Source of the DNA: JADZAI01 sp046348585
Lineage (GTDB): Bacteria > Pseudomonadota > Alphaproteobacteria > Micropepsales > Micropepsaceae
DNA length: 64,000 nucleotides
Direction of reading: 5' to 3'
Assembly: GCA_046348585.1 (NCBI GenBank)
Contig: JAXMDZ010000002.1
Location: 248,001-312,000 of the forward strand
How positions within the stretch are numbered: position 1 is the stretch's first letter; each line of letters opens with the position of its first letter. The translations under genes and the position numbers were made by a program. The notes under the pieces were generated by a model. It was not told the DNA's origin and ran no database searches. It worked only from the letters and a program-made list of their open reading frames with translations. This document shows, piece by piece, positions 38,049 to 48,740 of this stretch.

Positions 38049-40417
38049 TCATCGGCCCTCGAAGGGACGCGGCCTGCGCGACGCCGGGGCGTTGCCGGGG
38101 CGGCCGGGTGATCGCGGTCCAGACCTTGTTCGCTTCGCCCAGGACGTATTGGCGATCGGCCTCGACGTCGCTCTCCTTCAGATTGTCGGCGAACGAGGCC
38201 GGCCGTTGGCGGCGAGCGCGCCGTCCAGCACGATGTCCTTGTACTGGCTGAAGACGTCGGGCGTGCTCAGGCGCAGATCGGGCACCACGCCGGCGCTTTC
38301 GGCGAAGAAGCCGTGGCAGACCGTGCAGGTCTGGTGGAACAGCACGAAGCCCTTCTCGATGGTCGCGGCGTCGCCGGTGACGGCGGGCGGCTTTTCCTGC
38401 GGGCCGCGGGTCGGGCGTGGAGCGCCGCGACGGTCTGACGGCTGCCCAGCTTGAAGACGAAGCGATGGCCCTGATTGGTGCCGGTCTTCACCGCCGCGGC
38501 GGTCGGGTCCTTGAGGCTTGCAAGGCCCCAGGCGCCGCCCCAGCCGGCCAGCAGCGCGACATCGCTCGCCGTCCACCGAGAAGGTGACGGGCGGCGCGAG
38601 GATGCCATCTTCAGGTCGATCTTCCACAGTTGGTCGCCGGTTCCCGGCGTCGTAAGCGCCGAAGACGCCGTCAGCGCCGCCGAAGCCGAAGACGAGGCCG
38701 CCGGCGGTGGTCAGCAGGCCGCCGTTCCAGGCCCCGGCCATCGGCACCGACCAGCGTTCGGTCTGCGTCACCGGATCCCAGGCGCGGATGAAGCCCTTGG
38801 CCGGCGGCGGCGGGTTGCCGATCTGCACCGCGCGACGATCGCCTTGGTGACGCCGGCGAAATCGACGCCGGTGTTCCACTTTCCCGGATGTAGGCGTAGG
38901 GCTGCCGGTTCACGAACAGCGCCGCCGCGTCGATGGTCGGGATATAGACGAGGCCGGTTTCCGGATTGAAGGCCATCGGCTGCCAGTTGCGGCCGCCGAC
39001 CGGGCCGGGAACACGACCTTGCCCTTCCGTGTAGTCGACGTCCGGTTGGGGATCGGCTTGTGGGTGACGGGGTTTGAGCCCTCGTCCAGTTCACCGCGAC
39101 ATAGGCCTGGGCCGAGATGAACGCGCCGGTCTTGGCGTCGAGCACGTAGAAGAAGCCGTTCTTGGGGCCTGCATGACGACGCGCAGCGGCGCGCCGTCGA
39201 TCGTCAGGTCCGCCAGCATGATGTGCTGCGTGCGGTGAAGTCCCAGGAATCGCCGGGCGCGCCCTGGAAGTGCGCCAGACATATTCGCCCGTCTCGGGCT
39301 TCAGCGCGACGATCGAGGAGACGTAGAGATTGTCCCCGCCGCCCGGCGAGCGCATGTCGATTCCACGGGCGAGCCGTTGCCGACGCCGATATAGATGAGG
39401 TCGGTGCCGGGGTCGTAGACGATCGAGTCCCACACCGTGCCGCCGCCGCCGACATCCGGCCAGGCGGCCTTGGGGTCCTTGCTCCAGGTCGGCAGGGCCT
39501 TTTCCAGCGCGCCGCGCTCTCCTGCGGCTTGGACGGATCGCCCGGCACCGTGAAGAAGCGCCATTTCTGCGCGCCGGTCGCCGCGTCATAGGCGGTGACG
39601 TAGCCGCGCACGCCCAGTTCCGCGCCGCCATTGCCGATCAGCACCATGCCCTTGGCGATGCGCGGGGCGCCGGTGATGACATAGGGCCGGCATGGTCGAT
39701 CAGCGTGTTGACCACCCAGTCGGGCTTGCCGGTGCGCGCGTCCAGCGCGATCAGGCGGCCGTCGAGCGAGGCGCACATAGACGCGGCCCTGATAGACCGC
39801 GACGCCGCGATTGACGACGCCGCAGCAGGCGTTGCGCGCCCACCGCCCGGCACTTCGGGGTCGTAGGTCCACAGTTCGCGGCCGGTGCGCGCGTCGATCG
39901 CCTTGACGACGCTCCAGCTGAGCGAGACGAACATCGTGCCGTCGATGACGATGGGCGAGGCTTCGAGGCCGCGCACCGTGCCGGTCTCCATCTCCCAGGC
40001 GACGCCCAGCGAGGCGACGGTGTCGCGGTTGATCTGGTCGAGCGGCGAGAAACGCTGTTCGTCGGTGGTGCGGCCGTGGGCCATCCAGTTGCCGGGTTCG
40101 GCGTCGGCGGCGGCGATGCGCGCCTCGGTGACGGCGGACGCCTTGGCGAGCTGCTCGGCGTCGGCGGGCGACGGCGTGCCGGTGGTGACGCCGCGCCGCG
40201 TGGCGCTTTCGGCCCCGGCGGCGGCCGGCGTGCCGGCGGATAGGTGGGGGCGGCAGGGGCCGCCGGGGTCGCGGTCGGAGCGGTCGCGGCGGCGACCGCC
40301 GAGCCGCGCCGTGCGGCGCGAAGAGATCCAGGATGTCGGCGCAAAATAGTAGAAACCGGCCGCCGCGATCAGCACTGCCGATCCGACGCCGACGAAAGGT
40401 CCGCCCAGCCCGCGCAT
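38049..40417 (-). CDS. PQQ-dependent quinohaemoprotein alcohol dehydrogenase, frameshifted
   Basis: About 780 residues. N-terminal membrane/signal segment (GVGSAVLIAAAGFYYFAP), Pro/Ala-rich linker, then an eight-bladed PQQ propeller: NWMAHGRTTDEQRFSPLDQI, SPIVIDGTMFVSLSWSVVKA, ARTGRELWTYDPEVPG, the vicinal disulfide ACCGVVNRG, GAELGVRGYVTAYDAATGAQ, VWDSIVYDPGTDLIYIGVGN, TATQHIMLADLTIDG-like, VMQAPKNGFFYVLDAKTGAF. A C-terminal cytochrome c domain has FHQTCTVCHGFF (CxxCH), so electrons pass intramolecularly from PQQ to haem. Oxidises alcohols in the periplasm. No pqq genes are nearby. Start ATG 40417; the stop near 38049 is inferred after a frame change. Confidence 0.86.
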
Positions 40418-40520
40418 CACGTCTCTCCCTCAAAGCCCTGTTCTTGAATTGCCGGAACAAGACCGCGTTCGCGCCGGTCGCGCAAGACCTCCCTTTACGT
40501 CACCCCGACCGCGCCCCGGC

Positions 40521-41145
40521 TCAGTTCCAGTCCTTCGTATAGACGAAGCGCGGTATCCCCCAGGCGAAGCGCACCGCGAGCAGGCGCAGCGGCCGGCCGC
40601 CACGGCGGCGACCGCCACCGCGTCCGGCGCGAAGCCGAGGTCGAGGCCGCCCACAGAGCGTGCCGGTGACGATCGAGACGCTGGCGTAGAGTTCGGAGCT
40701 GAACAGCAGCGGGATCTGGTTGCACAGGAGATCGCGCACCACGCCCCCTGGCGCAGCCGGTGATCATCCCCGCCAGCACGGCGATCGCCATCGGATGACC
40801 TATCCGGCGGGCCATCTCGCAGCCGACGATGGTGACGACCACCAGGCCGATGGCGTCCAGCAGGATGAAGGCGTTCTTCAGCCGGTGGATGAAGCGGGCA
40901 AAGGCCATCGCGGCCAGCGCCGAGGCGGTGGTGACGCCGAGCAGCCAGGGCCGCTCCACCCAGGAGAGCGGGTAATGGTCGAGCAGCACGTCGCGCATCG
41001 TGCCGCCGCCGAGCGCGGTGACGGCGGCGAGGATGAAGACGCCCACCCAGTCCATCGAGCGGCGGCCGGCGGCGAGCGCCCCGGTCATCGCCCAGGCGAC
41101 GATGGCGACGAACGAGAAGATCTCGATCAATGGCGTCGCGTGCAT
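40521..41145 (-). CDS. TRIC/UPF0126 membrane channel-like protein, frameshifted at the 3' half
   Basis: About 208 residues, seven hydrophobic helices from two related halves: LIEIFSFVAIVAWAMTGALA, RRSMDWVGVFILAAVTALGG, GTMRDVLLDHYPLSWV, AFILLDAIGLVVVTIVGCEM, then after a frame change GVVRDLLCNQIPLLFSSELY and WGIPRFVYTKDWN. The GG(T)MRD/GVVRD motif in each half is diagnostic of PF03458 (TRIC-type cation channel or glycine transporter). Transported species is unknown. The stop lies 104 bases from the start of the PQQ dehydrogenase, same strand; its start is 2 bases from the dioxygenase stop. Confidence 0.88.
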
Positions 41146-41146
41146 C

Positions 41147-41804
41147 TCAATCCCCCCAGCGGCGCAGCAGATTGGCGGTCGCCTTCGAAACCAGATCGAA
41201 GGCCGGGCCTTTGCCGTGCTCCTGGAACAGGGCGCGGCGGGCGCGCTCCAGGTCGAACAGGATCTCGCGCGCGCCGGGATCGCGTACCCGGCTTTCCACC
41301 CAGCCGGCGCAGGCGAAGCGGACGCCGCGCGTCACCGGCCGCACAAGGTGCAGCGTCGTCGCCGGATAGACGATCGCCGCCCCGGCCGGCAGCTTGAAGC
41401 TCTGCTCGCCCGCCGCCGTCTCGACGATCAGTTCGCCGTCGTCATAGTCGGCCGGGTCCGACAGAAAGACGGTCAGCGACACGTCCGTGCGGCGGCCGTT
41501 CACGAAGGCGTCGTCGACGTGGCGGCCATAGGACTGGCCCTCGCCATAGCGGTTGACGAGAAGCTGGATGGTCCTGGCTGCACGGCGGCGGCGAAGCACC
41601 GGATTGCGCCGCAGCGCCGCGTCGATCTCGGCGCGGATCGCCTCGGCAGCCGGGTCGTTTCCCGGCGAGTTGCGCACTGTCCTTGACCAGCCGGGCGTGC
41701 CAGCCGGCGGTCGCCTTGCCGTCGCCATGAAGGCGGCGTCCTCCAGCCGGGCGCGGATCGAGCGCACCGTCCGGGGTGAGAATGCCGTCCAGACCCAGAA
41801 ACAT
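41147..41804 (-). CDS. PKHD-type Fe(II)/2-oxoglutarate dioxygenase (PiuC/YbiX-like), frameshifted
   Basis: About 218 residues. The iron facial triad is visible: YGRHVDDAF (HxD) and the distal His in TTLHLVRPVTRGVRFA; also LSVFLSDPADYDDGELIVET-like strand and WVESRVRDPGAREILFDLER. Start MFLGLDGILTPDGALD at 41804, with the first 60 residues split over three frames. PiuC homologues are iron-starvation induced and sit next to siderophore-uptake genes. Here it is divergent from imelysin with a 16-base dyad between the two starts, consistent with an iron-responsive pair. Confidence 0.82.
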
Positions 41805-41849
41805 GCCGACCTCCGTCAGAGCCGTCTTGCGCGGCCCCAGATTGCTCGC

Positions 41850-41865
41850 GGAATGACTGCATTCC
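41850..41865. promoter_or_regulatory. Dyad GGAATG-N4-CATTCC in the divergent dioxygenase/imelysin promoter region
   Basis: A perfect 6+6 bp inverted repeat with ACTG spacer, central in the 95-base gap between two divergent genes with iron-related families. It does not match the classic Fur box or the Irr ICE motif closely. It lies in an error-prone block, so single bases may be wrong. Confidence 0.4.
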
Positions 41866-41899
41866 AAGAAACTCCCCGGGCCACCGTCTCAGGTAGATC

Positions 41900-43193
41900 A
41901 TGCCGACCTCAAGACCATCTCCTGCTCGGCGCGGGCGTCCTCGCCCTACCCAGACCCTTACCCTGTGGAACGGGGCTTCTGGCGCCCGACGCCGCCGCCG
42001 CGCCCATCCTGACGGCCGAGGGTGATGAGGCCGGGGAAGGCGGCGAAGGCGGAGAGGGCGGCGGCGAAAGCGGCGGGGCGCCCCGCTCCTACGCGCTCGG
42101 TTCGACCGATCCTAACAAATGGTCCTACGACGCCGCCGCCGCGATCGACGCCTATATCGCCGGCGCGCATGGCCAATACGCCGAAGCGGCCGCCGCCGCC
42201 CGCACGCTGCAGGCGGAAGTCGACGCCTTCCTCGAAGCGCCCGCGCAGGAGACGCTGGACGCGGCCCGCGCCGCCTGGGTCGCCGCCCGGCCCGCCTATC
42301 TGCGCACCGAGGCTCATCGCTATTACGACGGCCCGATCGAAGAGGTCGAAGGCGGCCTCAACGCCTGGCCGATGAACGAGGCCTTCGTCGACGCCAACAC
42401 CGTGACGCGCCGCAGGGCGGCCTCATCAACGACCCCGCTTTCGAGGTCTCGAAGCTGCGATCATCGCGCGCAACCAGGCGACCGACGAGGCCGACGTCAC
42501 CAGCGGCTGGCATGCCGCCGAATTCCTGCTCTGGGGCCAGGATCTCAGCGCCGAGGGGCCGGGCGACCGGCTCCTTCACCGACTACGAGCGCCGGCGACG
42601 CCGGCCGCCGACAAGCGCCGCGCTCATTCGAAGGCGACGGTCGACCGGATCGTCGCCGACCTCGACGGTCTCGCCGCCGCCTGGGACATCGCCAAGTCCG
42701 ACAGCTACGCGGCGCTTCAAGGCGCTGGCCTCGCGCGAGGCGGTCGGGCGGATCGTCAACGGCATGGCGATCATGACCGGCCACGAAATGCGCACCGAGC
42801 GCATGGCCGTGGCGCTCGACAGCGGCGACCAGAAGCACGAGCAGTCCTGCTTCTCCGACACCACCAAGCAGGATTTCGTGCACGATCTCGAAGGCGTCGC
42901 GGCGGTCTATTACGGCCGCTACGGCGCGGACCCGGCGGCAGGCATCGACACGCTGATGAAGACGCTGAACCCGAACGCGCGGCCCGGCTCGACGCGCTCT
43001 TCGCCGAGGCGCGAAGGCGCGCGCCTCGATGCGCTGGGCGATCCGTGGGACAAGACGCTGGCGAGCCTGCCGGGCAGCCCCGAACGCGCCGCCGGCGAAG
43101 CGGCGGTCGCGGCGCTCGGCGCGCTTTCGGGCGAGCTGAAGGCGTCGGGCGTCGATCTCGGCGTGCTGGTGCAGGTGCCGGGCCTGCAACGTC
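41900..43193 (+). CDS. Imelysin-family (M75) periplasmic iron-regulated protein, frameshifted
   Basis: About 430 residues. An N-terminal hydrophobic leader (HLLLGAGVLAL in a second frame) and Gly/Glu-rich stretch precede the imelysin fold: YALGSTDPNKWSYDAAAAID, EVDAFLEAPAQETLDAARAA, YYDGPIEEVEGGLNAWPMNE, the GxHxxE motif in TSGWHAAEFLLWGQDLS, MTGHEMRTERMAVALDSGDQ, KHEQSCFSDTTKQDFVHDLE. Imelysin proteins are periplasmic, haem/iron-regulated, and pair with DUF1111 di-haem proteins, as here (DUF1111 starts directly at the 3' end). The second imelysin and DUF1513 genes common in such clusters are missing. The stop is not visible; the end is set at the DUF1111 start. Confidence 0.85.
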
Positions 43194-44628
43194 ATGGCGC
43201 GCGGGACGATGGCGGCGGCCGGTCTCGCCGCGACCGCCATACTGGCCGCGGCGCTCGCCGCCGGTACGGCCGCGACCGGCCCCGGCGCGGCGGAGGGCCT
43301 GCGGCCGCGCTGCTGGCCGAAAAGGTAACGCCGATGCTGGGCGGCGACACGACGCGCGGCTCGCCACCACCGGCAGCTCCTTCACCTTCCTCATCGAGAA
43401 CGCCGGAACCGACGGTTGCGCGTCTTCCAGTTCGGCAACCGCCTCTTCAACACCAACTGGGTGCAGGCGCCCGGTTCGGTCAAATCCTTCGACGGCTTCG
43501 GGCCGGTCTTCAACCGCATCTCCCCATGCGCCGGCTGCCATACCTTCGACGGACGCGCGGCCGCCGGAAAAGACCGGCGACCTGATGGAGTCGATCCTCG
43601 TGCGTCTCGCGTGCCGGGCGAGGACGATCATGGCGGGCCGAGGCCGCATCCGGCCTATGGCGACCAGCCCGGCGACCGCGCCATCCACGGGGTTCAGCCG
43701 GAAGGCCGCGCCCTCATCGCCCGGGAAGAGGTTCCCGGCGTCTATGGCGACGGCACGCCCTACAGCCTGCGCCGTCCGGCGCGTGACCTTCGCCGATCTC
43801 GCCTTCGGGCCGCTCGACGACGCGCTCATCAGCGTGCGGGTCGCGCCGCAGATGATCGGTATGGGGCTGCTGGAAAGCGTGCCGGAGGAAACGCTCGCCG
43901 CGCTCGCCGATCCGGACGATGCCGACGGCGACGGCATCTCGGGCCGCGTCAACAGGGTGTGGAGCCCGTCGGCCGGAAAGATCATGCCCGGCCGCTTCGG
44001 CTGGAAGGCGAACGCGGCGCGCTCGATCGACCAGACGAGCGGCGCGGCGCTCGGCGACATCGGCCTCACGACGTCGGTCCGTCCGGCACAGAACTGCGCC
44101 GAGCCGCAGGCCGCCTGCCTTGCCGCCTTCGACCAGAGCGCCGGCGAGGGGCCGGAAATTTCGGCCACCTTCCTCGAAAGCTGGTGATCTATGTCCAGGC
44201 GCTCGCCGTGCCGCGCCAGCGGCGAGGACGATCCGGCGGTGATGCGCGGCGAGGCGCTGTTCCGCGCCGCCGGATGCGCGGCCTGCCACATGCCGACCCT
44301 GGAAGACCGGGGCGGAGGCGGTGCTGCCCGAACTCGCGGGCCAGACCTTCCATCCCTTAACCGACCTGCTGCTGCACGACATGGGTCCGGGCCTCGCCGA
44401 CGGACGCCTGGATTTCGCCTCGGGCAGCGAACGGCACGCCGCCGCTCTGGGGCCTCGGCCGCGCCGCAGGTGAACGGCCACGACCTGCTGCTGCATGACG
44501 GCCGGGCGCGCGGCTTCGCCGAAGCGATCCTCTGGCACGGCGGCGAAGCGGAGGCCGCGAGGGAAGCCTTCCGCACCATGGACAAGGCCGACCGCGAAGC
44601 CTTCGTCGCCTTCTCGGCTCGCTCTTAG
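43194..44628 (+). CDS. DUF1111 di-haem thiol oxidoreductase-like protein, frameshifted
   Basis: About 475 residues. Start MARGTMAAAGLAATAILAAA gives an export signal. Two haem-binding CxxCH sites: CAGCHTFDGRG near 43,530 and CAACHMPTLE near 44,280. Between them FQFGNRLFNTNWVQAPGSVK, DGFGPVFNRIS, GVYGDGTPYSLRRP, ISVRVAPQMIGMGLLESVPE, DADGDGISGRVNRVWSPSAG and RFGWKANAARSIDQTSGAAL, a typical DUF1111 string. Ends LLLHDGRARGFAEAILWHGG and EAFRTMDKADREAFVAF. Periplasmic redox partner of the imelysin upstream; exact chemistry unproven. Confidence 0.88.
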
Positions 44629-44715
44629 CCGAAACCGCGCGGCGGCGGCGAGAAGGCGCTGGCGGCGGGCGCGATCTGGCCGGCTTCGGCCGCGCGGGCC
44701 TGAGGGAGATCCCGG

Positions 44716-45403
44716 CTGACCCGACCGCCCGAACCTACCCGGCCGCCCTGCATCGGCGCACGGCGCGCCATGTCGTCTATCATGGCAAGGCCGGATGCCG
44801 GGGCGCTGGCCGCCGCCGGGGCCTTCGCGGCCGCGACAGCCGCCGGGGCCGATGCGGCGATCCGCATGCTGACGGCGGGCGACGCCTTCTTCGCCGTCTA
44901 TCTCTTCATGCTCGGCTGGACCGCGCGCAAGGCGGACGCCGAAGCGACGCGGCGGCACGCCCGCATCGACGATGACGGCCTCGCGCTGATCGCCGTCCTC
45001 ACCGCTTCGGCGCGGCGCCTGGCCTCGGGGCGATTTTCTGGATCGTGCTCCCGTCGCGGGGCCAGACCGGGATCGGCGGCCCCGCCGCGGCGACCGCCAG
45101 CGTGCCGCTCGGCTGGGCGACCATGCATGCGGCGGTCGCGCTCCATTATGCGCGGCCCTATTACGCCGACGCGGGCGACGGCGCGGTGCGCGGGCGGCCT
45201 CGCCTTTCCCGGCGAGGACAAGCCGGACCTCTGGGACTTCCTCTATTTCTCGTTCGTGATCGGCATGACGGCGCACTCGGACACCGCCATTGGCGCGTTC
45301 GATCCGCTGCCGTCTGGCGCTGGCGCACGGCGTCGTCTCGTTCTTCTACAACACGGTGATCGTGGCGCTGACCGTCAACGTCGCCGTCCAGATCGCCTCC
45401 TGA
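44716..45403 (+). CDS. DUF1345 membrane protein, frameshifted
   Basis: About 215-230 residues, several hydrophobic helices (LAAAGAFAAATAAGADAAIR, AFFAVYLFMLGWTARKADAE, GLALIAVLTA). The conserved DUF1345 block is clear: ATMHAAVALHYARPYYAD, GLAFPGEDKPDLWDFLYFSF, VIGMTAxTSDTAIGAFDPL and LALAHGVVSFFYNTVIVALT, ending NVAVQIAS with TGA at 45401. The start is uncertain: a GAGGGAG ribosome site lies at 44,702 but no ATG follows, so I mark the CTG at 44716 tentatively. Function unknown; follows DUF1111 after about 90 bases. Confidence 0.8.
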
Positions 45404-45639
45404 ACGCGCCTGCACGCGCCCCCGCGCCGGGGTTCAATTCATGCGGGCGGATCGCCGGCCGCCGCGCCCCGGATTTCCGCGCCATTCCGACCGGCCGGAA
45501 GGCCGGACCCTGGCCGTCCGCCTTTCGGACTTCCGGCCGTCAACCTGGACGGCAAGGGCTGATGGCGTCTGTCTTGAACTGCACTAGGCTTTGCCGCGCT
45601 CCGGCGGCGGAGGCTTGAGGATCGAGGGAGGGCGCCCGC

Positions 45640-46039
45640 GGCGCACGCGAACCGGCCGAACGCGGCGCGCCGCCTGCCCGCGCTCAACGTCCTCGGCGGA
45701 TCGTCGCCGCCGCAGCCGCGAGCCGATGACCGGCTTCTTCCCGCGACGGCTGCTGCAATACCGGCCGGAGGATCGCGGCGTTCACACGGTCTGCGCCGTG
45801 ATGACGGCGGAGTTCCTCGCCTTCTCCAAGGCCGCCGGCAACGACCTTTCCACCCCGCGCCCCGAATACGGCTTCGCCGGCCTTCAGCCGGGCGACCGCT
45901 GGTGCCTGTGCGCGGCGCGCTGGGTCGAAGCCTTCGACGCCGGCGCCGCCCCGAACTGGTGCTCGCCGCGACCCATATCGTGCGTCAGCTCGCCTGGCCG
46001 CTGCCGGCGCTGAAGGCCCATGCCATCGACCCGAACTGA
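45640..46039 (+). CDS. DUF2237 family protein, frameshifted
   Basis: About 125 residues. In order: LNVLGGS (45,682), REPMTGFFRDGCCNTGPEDR-like sequence over two frames, HTVCAVMTAEFLAFSKAAGN, DLSTPRPEYGFAGLQPGDRW, CLCAARWVEAFDAGAAPN, LVLAATH, and LKAHAIDPN with TGA at 46037. Small, Cys-containing, cytoplasmic; conserved in many bacteria, with unknown function. No start codon is legible; 45640 is approximate. The 236 bases between DUF1345 and this gene show no convincing gene. Confidence 0.78.
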
Positions 46040-46043
46040 GATC

Positions 46044-46898
46044 ATGCCGACCAAGACGAGAAGCCCGCCCGCCAGCCTGCCGCCGGCCGCTCCTGCGCCG
46101 CGCACCAACCACGCCCAGATGGCCGCCAAGGCCTATCGCCCGCGGCGCTCGACCAGGACTTCCCGCTCGCCGACCGCAGCGCGGTGCGCTTCCTGCTGAA
46201 CGCTGGTGCTGCCGAGCAACCCCAGCGCCTGGGGCGTGCGCACCACCATCGTCGTCTTCGGCAGCGCCCGCGTCAGCCCGGACGGCCCGCCGCACCATCG
46301 CCGCTGGTATCAGGAGGCCTGCACCTGGCCGCACGCCAGAGCGCGGCGTGGCGCGATGGATGTCGCCGACGGGCTGCGCGACAACGTGGACGCGACCGGC
46401 GGCGGACCGGCGTCATGGAGGCCGCCAATCGCGGTGCCTACGACGCCGGCGCGCCCTCGATCGGCTTCAACATCGAATTGCCGCATCGAACAGGGCCCCA
46501 ACCCCATTCGACGCCGGACCTGACGCTGTAATTCCACTATTTCGCGATGCGCAAGATGCATTTCGCGATGCGGGCGAACGCGCTCGTCGTCTTCCCGGGC
46601 GGCTTCGGCACGCTCGACGAATTGTTCGAACTGCTGACGCTGCGCCAGTGAACGCCAAGCTGGCGCACGATCTGCCCATCGTCCTCTTCGACCGCGACTA
46701 TTGGCGGCGTCTCATCGACTTCCTGCACGGCAGGAGGCGGGCATGATCTCCGCCGGGATATCGACCTCTTCGCCCATGCCGACACGGCCGAGGAAATCTG
46801 GGTCGACGCTGATCGCCCGGGGCCTGCACGACGTGCTGGCGCAGCCTGTCCGCAGGCTGCGCTCGCATCCGCGCGGGTACGTCCGGCGCCGGAACTGA
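46044..46898 (+). CDS. LOG-family protein (Rossmann-fold nucleotide-binding, TIGR00730-like), frameshifted
   Basis: About 285 residues, 4 bases after the DUF2237 stop. Start MPTKTRSPPASLPPAAPAPR, then WGVRTTIVVFGSARVSPDG, a GGGPGVMEAANRGAYDAGAP-type motif split by a frame change, IGFNIELPHEQGPNP-like, FHYFAMRKMHFAMRANALVV, and the signature FPGGFGTLDELFELLTLRQ. LOG proteins cleave nucleotide monophosphates (cytokinin riboside phosphoribohydrolase in some); the PGGxGTxxE motif forms that active site. The long N-terminal extension puts it in the larger bacterial subgroup. Ends at TGA 46896. Confidence 0.83.
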
Positions 46899-46911
46899 AA
46901 CGGGGACATCG

Positions 46912-48736
46912 ATGCTGCGTATCGCGAAATGGGCGGGCCTCGCCTGCTGGGCCTGATCGTTCTGGCGGCCGGGGCCGGCAGCTATCTCCTGTTCATCAAT
47001 CCGTCGGTCTCAACGACGCTGAACAAGCAGACCTTCTGGATGCTCACCATGAATCCGGAGCTGCTGACCCGGCTCGGCGCGATCGAGGGCACGATCCTCG
47101 ACTTCCATTCGAAGCTGAGCGACAGATCGTGGGGCACCAAGGCGAAGGCGACGCGCGAGCTTCAGGACAATCTCGCGCAGTTCCGCGCCTACGGCCCCGC
47201 GACGCTGACCGGGCAGGACAAGCTGACCTGGCAGGTGATGACCTGGCTCTATGAGGATGTGCTCGCCTTCGACGCCGTGCCCTGGCTCTCGCCCGGCAGC
47301 ATGCTGGGCAGCGGCACCGCCTACCCATCAACCAGATGTTCGGCGAACAGAGCCGCTTTCCGCGCTTCATGCAGTCGCAGCACGTCGTCATCAACGCCAA
47401 GACGGCGCGCAACTATGTCAGCCGCCTGAACGCGGTGGGCCTTAAGTTCGACCAGGTGATCGAAGTGATCGGCGAACAGGCGAAGCTCGGCGTCGTGCCG
47501 CCGACCTTCGTCATCGACCGCGTGCTCACCGAGATGAAGGGCTTCGTCGCCAAGCCCGCGATGGAGAACACGCTCTATACCGGCTTCTACGCCAAGCTCG
47601 CCAAGCTCGATCTCAGCGCCGAGAAGGCCGAACTCGCGGCCGCCGCCCAGAAGGCGATCGATACGGTCGTCTATCCCGCCTATGGCCGCCTGATCGCGGC
47701 GGTCGAGGCGCTGCGGCCGCAATCGACGCCGGACCCCGGCGTCTGGAAATACCGGGGGGCGATGCCTATTACGCGCTCGTGCTGCGCGAGGAGACGACGA
47801 CCGACCTGACGCCGCAGCAGGTCCACGACATCGACCTTTCCGAAGTCGCGCGCATCGACGCCGAGATGGACGCGATTCTCAAGCGCCTCGGCCGCACCGA
47901 AGGCACGGTCGGCGAACGGATGATGGCGCTGGGCGAGGACCCGTCGCGGCTCTTCGAGGACGATGCCGGGCGGCAGGCGATCCTCGACGAATACAAGAAG
48001 ATCATCGGCGAGATGCAGTCCGCGCCCTGCTGACATCTTCGCGGCGCTGCCCGCCCAGCCGGTCGGGGTGGAGCGGGTGCCGTCTTCGCCGAGGTCGGAT
48101 CGGCCGGCGCCTATTACGAGCAGCCGGCGCTCGATGGTTCGCGGCCCGGCCGCTTCTTCGCCAATCTGCACGACGTGAAGGAGACGCCGCGCTTCTCGAT
48201 GAAGACGCTTGCCTATCACGAGGCGATTCCCGGCCACCCTTCCAGATCGCCTCGGCGATGAACCTGAACCTGCCGCTCGCCGCTCGTTCCTGCCGTTCAC
48301 CGCCTATGTCGAAGGCTGGGCGCTCTACGCCGAACGCCTCGCCTGGGAGATGGGCGAATACAAGGACGGCCCCTGGCGATCTCGGCCGGCCAGGCCGAGA
48401 TGTTCCCGAGCCGTGCGGCTCGTGGTCGATACCGGCATGCACTACAAGCGCTGGAGCCGCGAGCGGGCGATCGACTACATGGTCGCCAGGACCGGCATGA
48501 CGGTCAGCGACGTGACGCGTGAGATCGAGCGCTATGCGGTGATGCCGGGGCAGGCCTGCGCCTACAAGATCGGCATGATGAAGATCCTGGAGCTGCGCGA
48601 GAAGGCGAAGGCAGCGCTCCGGCGACCGCTTCGACCTCAAGGCCTTCCACAGGGCGGTGATCGAGAACAGCGGGCCGCTCCCGCTGACCGTTCTGGAGCA
48701 GGTGATCGACGCCTGCTCGCCGAGCAGAAGGGCTGA
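46912..48736 (+). CDS. DUF885 family protein (metallopeptidase-like), frameshifted
   Basis: About 605 residues. An N-terminal membrane or signal segment (LLGLIVLAAGAGSYLLFI), then helical DUF885 sequence: TMNPELLTRLGAIEGTILD, QFRAYGPATLTGQDKLTWQV, QHVVINAKTARNYVSRLNAV, GDAYYALVLREETTTDLTP, RIDAEMDAILKRLG, and LAYHEAIPGHHFQIAS-like sequence (HExxxxHH zinc-type motif, with one base lost at 48,240), FTAYVEGWALYAERLAWEMG, RAIDYMVARTGMTVSDVTRE, IERYAVMPGQACAYKIGMMK. Ends LAEQKG with TGA at 48734. Likely a periplasmic dipeptidase/carboxypeptidase-like enzyme; substrate unknown. Confidence 0.88.
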
Positions 48737-48740
48737 GGCT

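Noticed and set aside
45404..45640. Small gene between DUF1345 and DUF2237
   Set aside because: Open frames on both strands are Arg/Pro/Gly-rich with no recognisable motif or ribosome site; the region looks non-coding.
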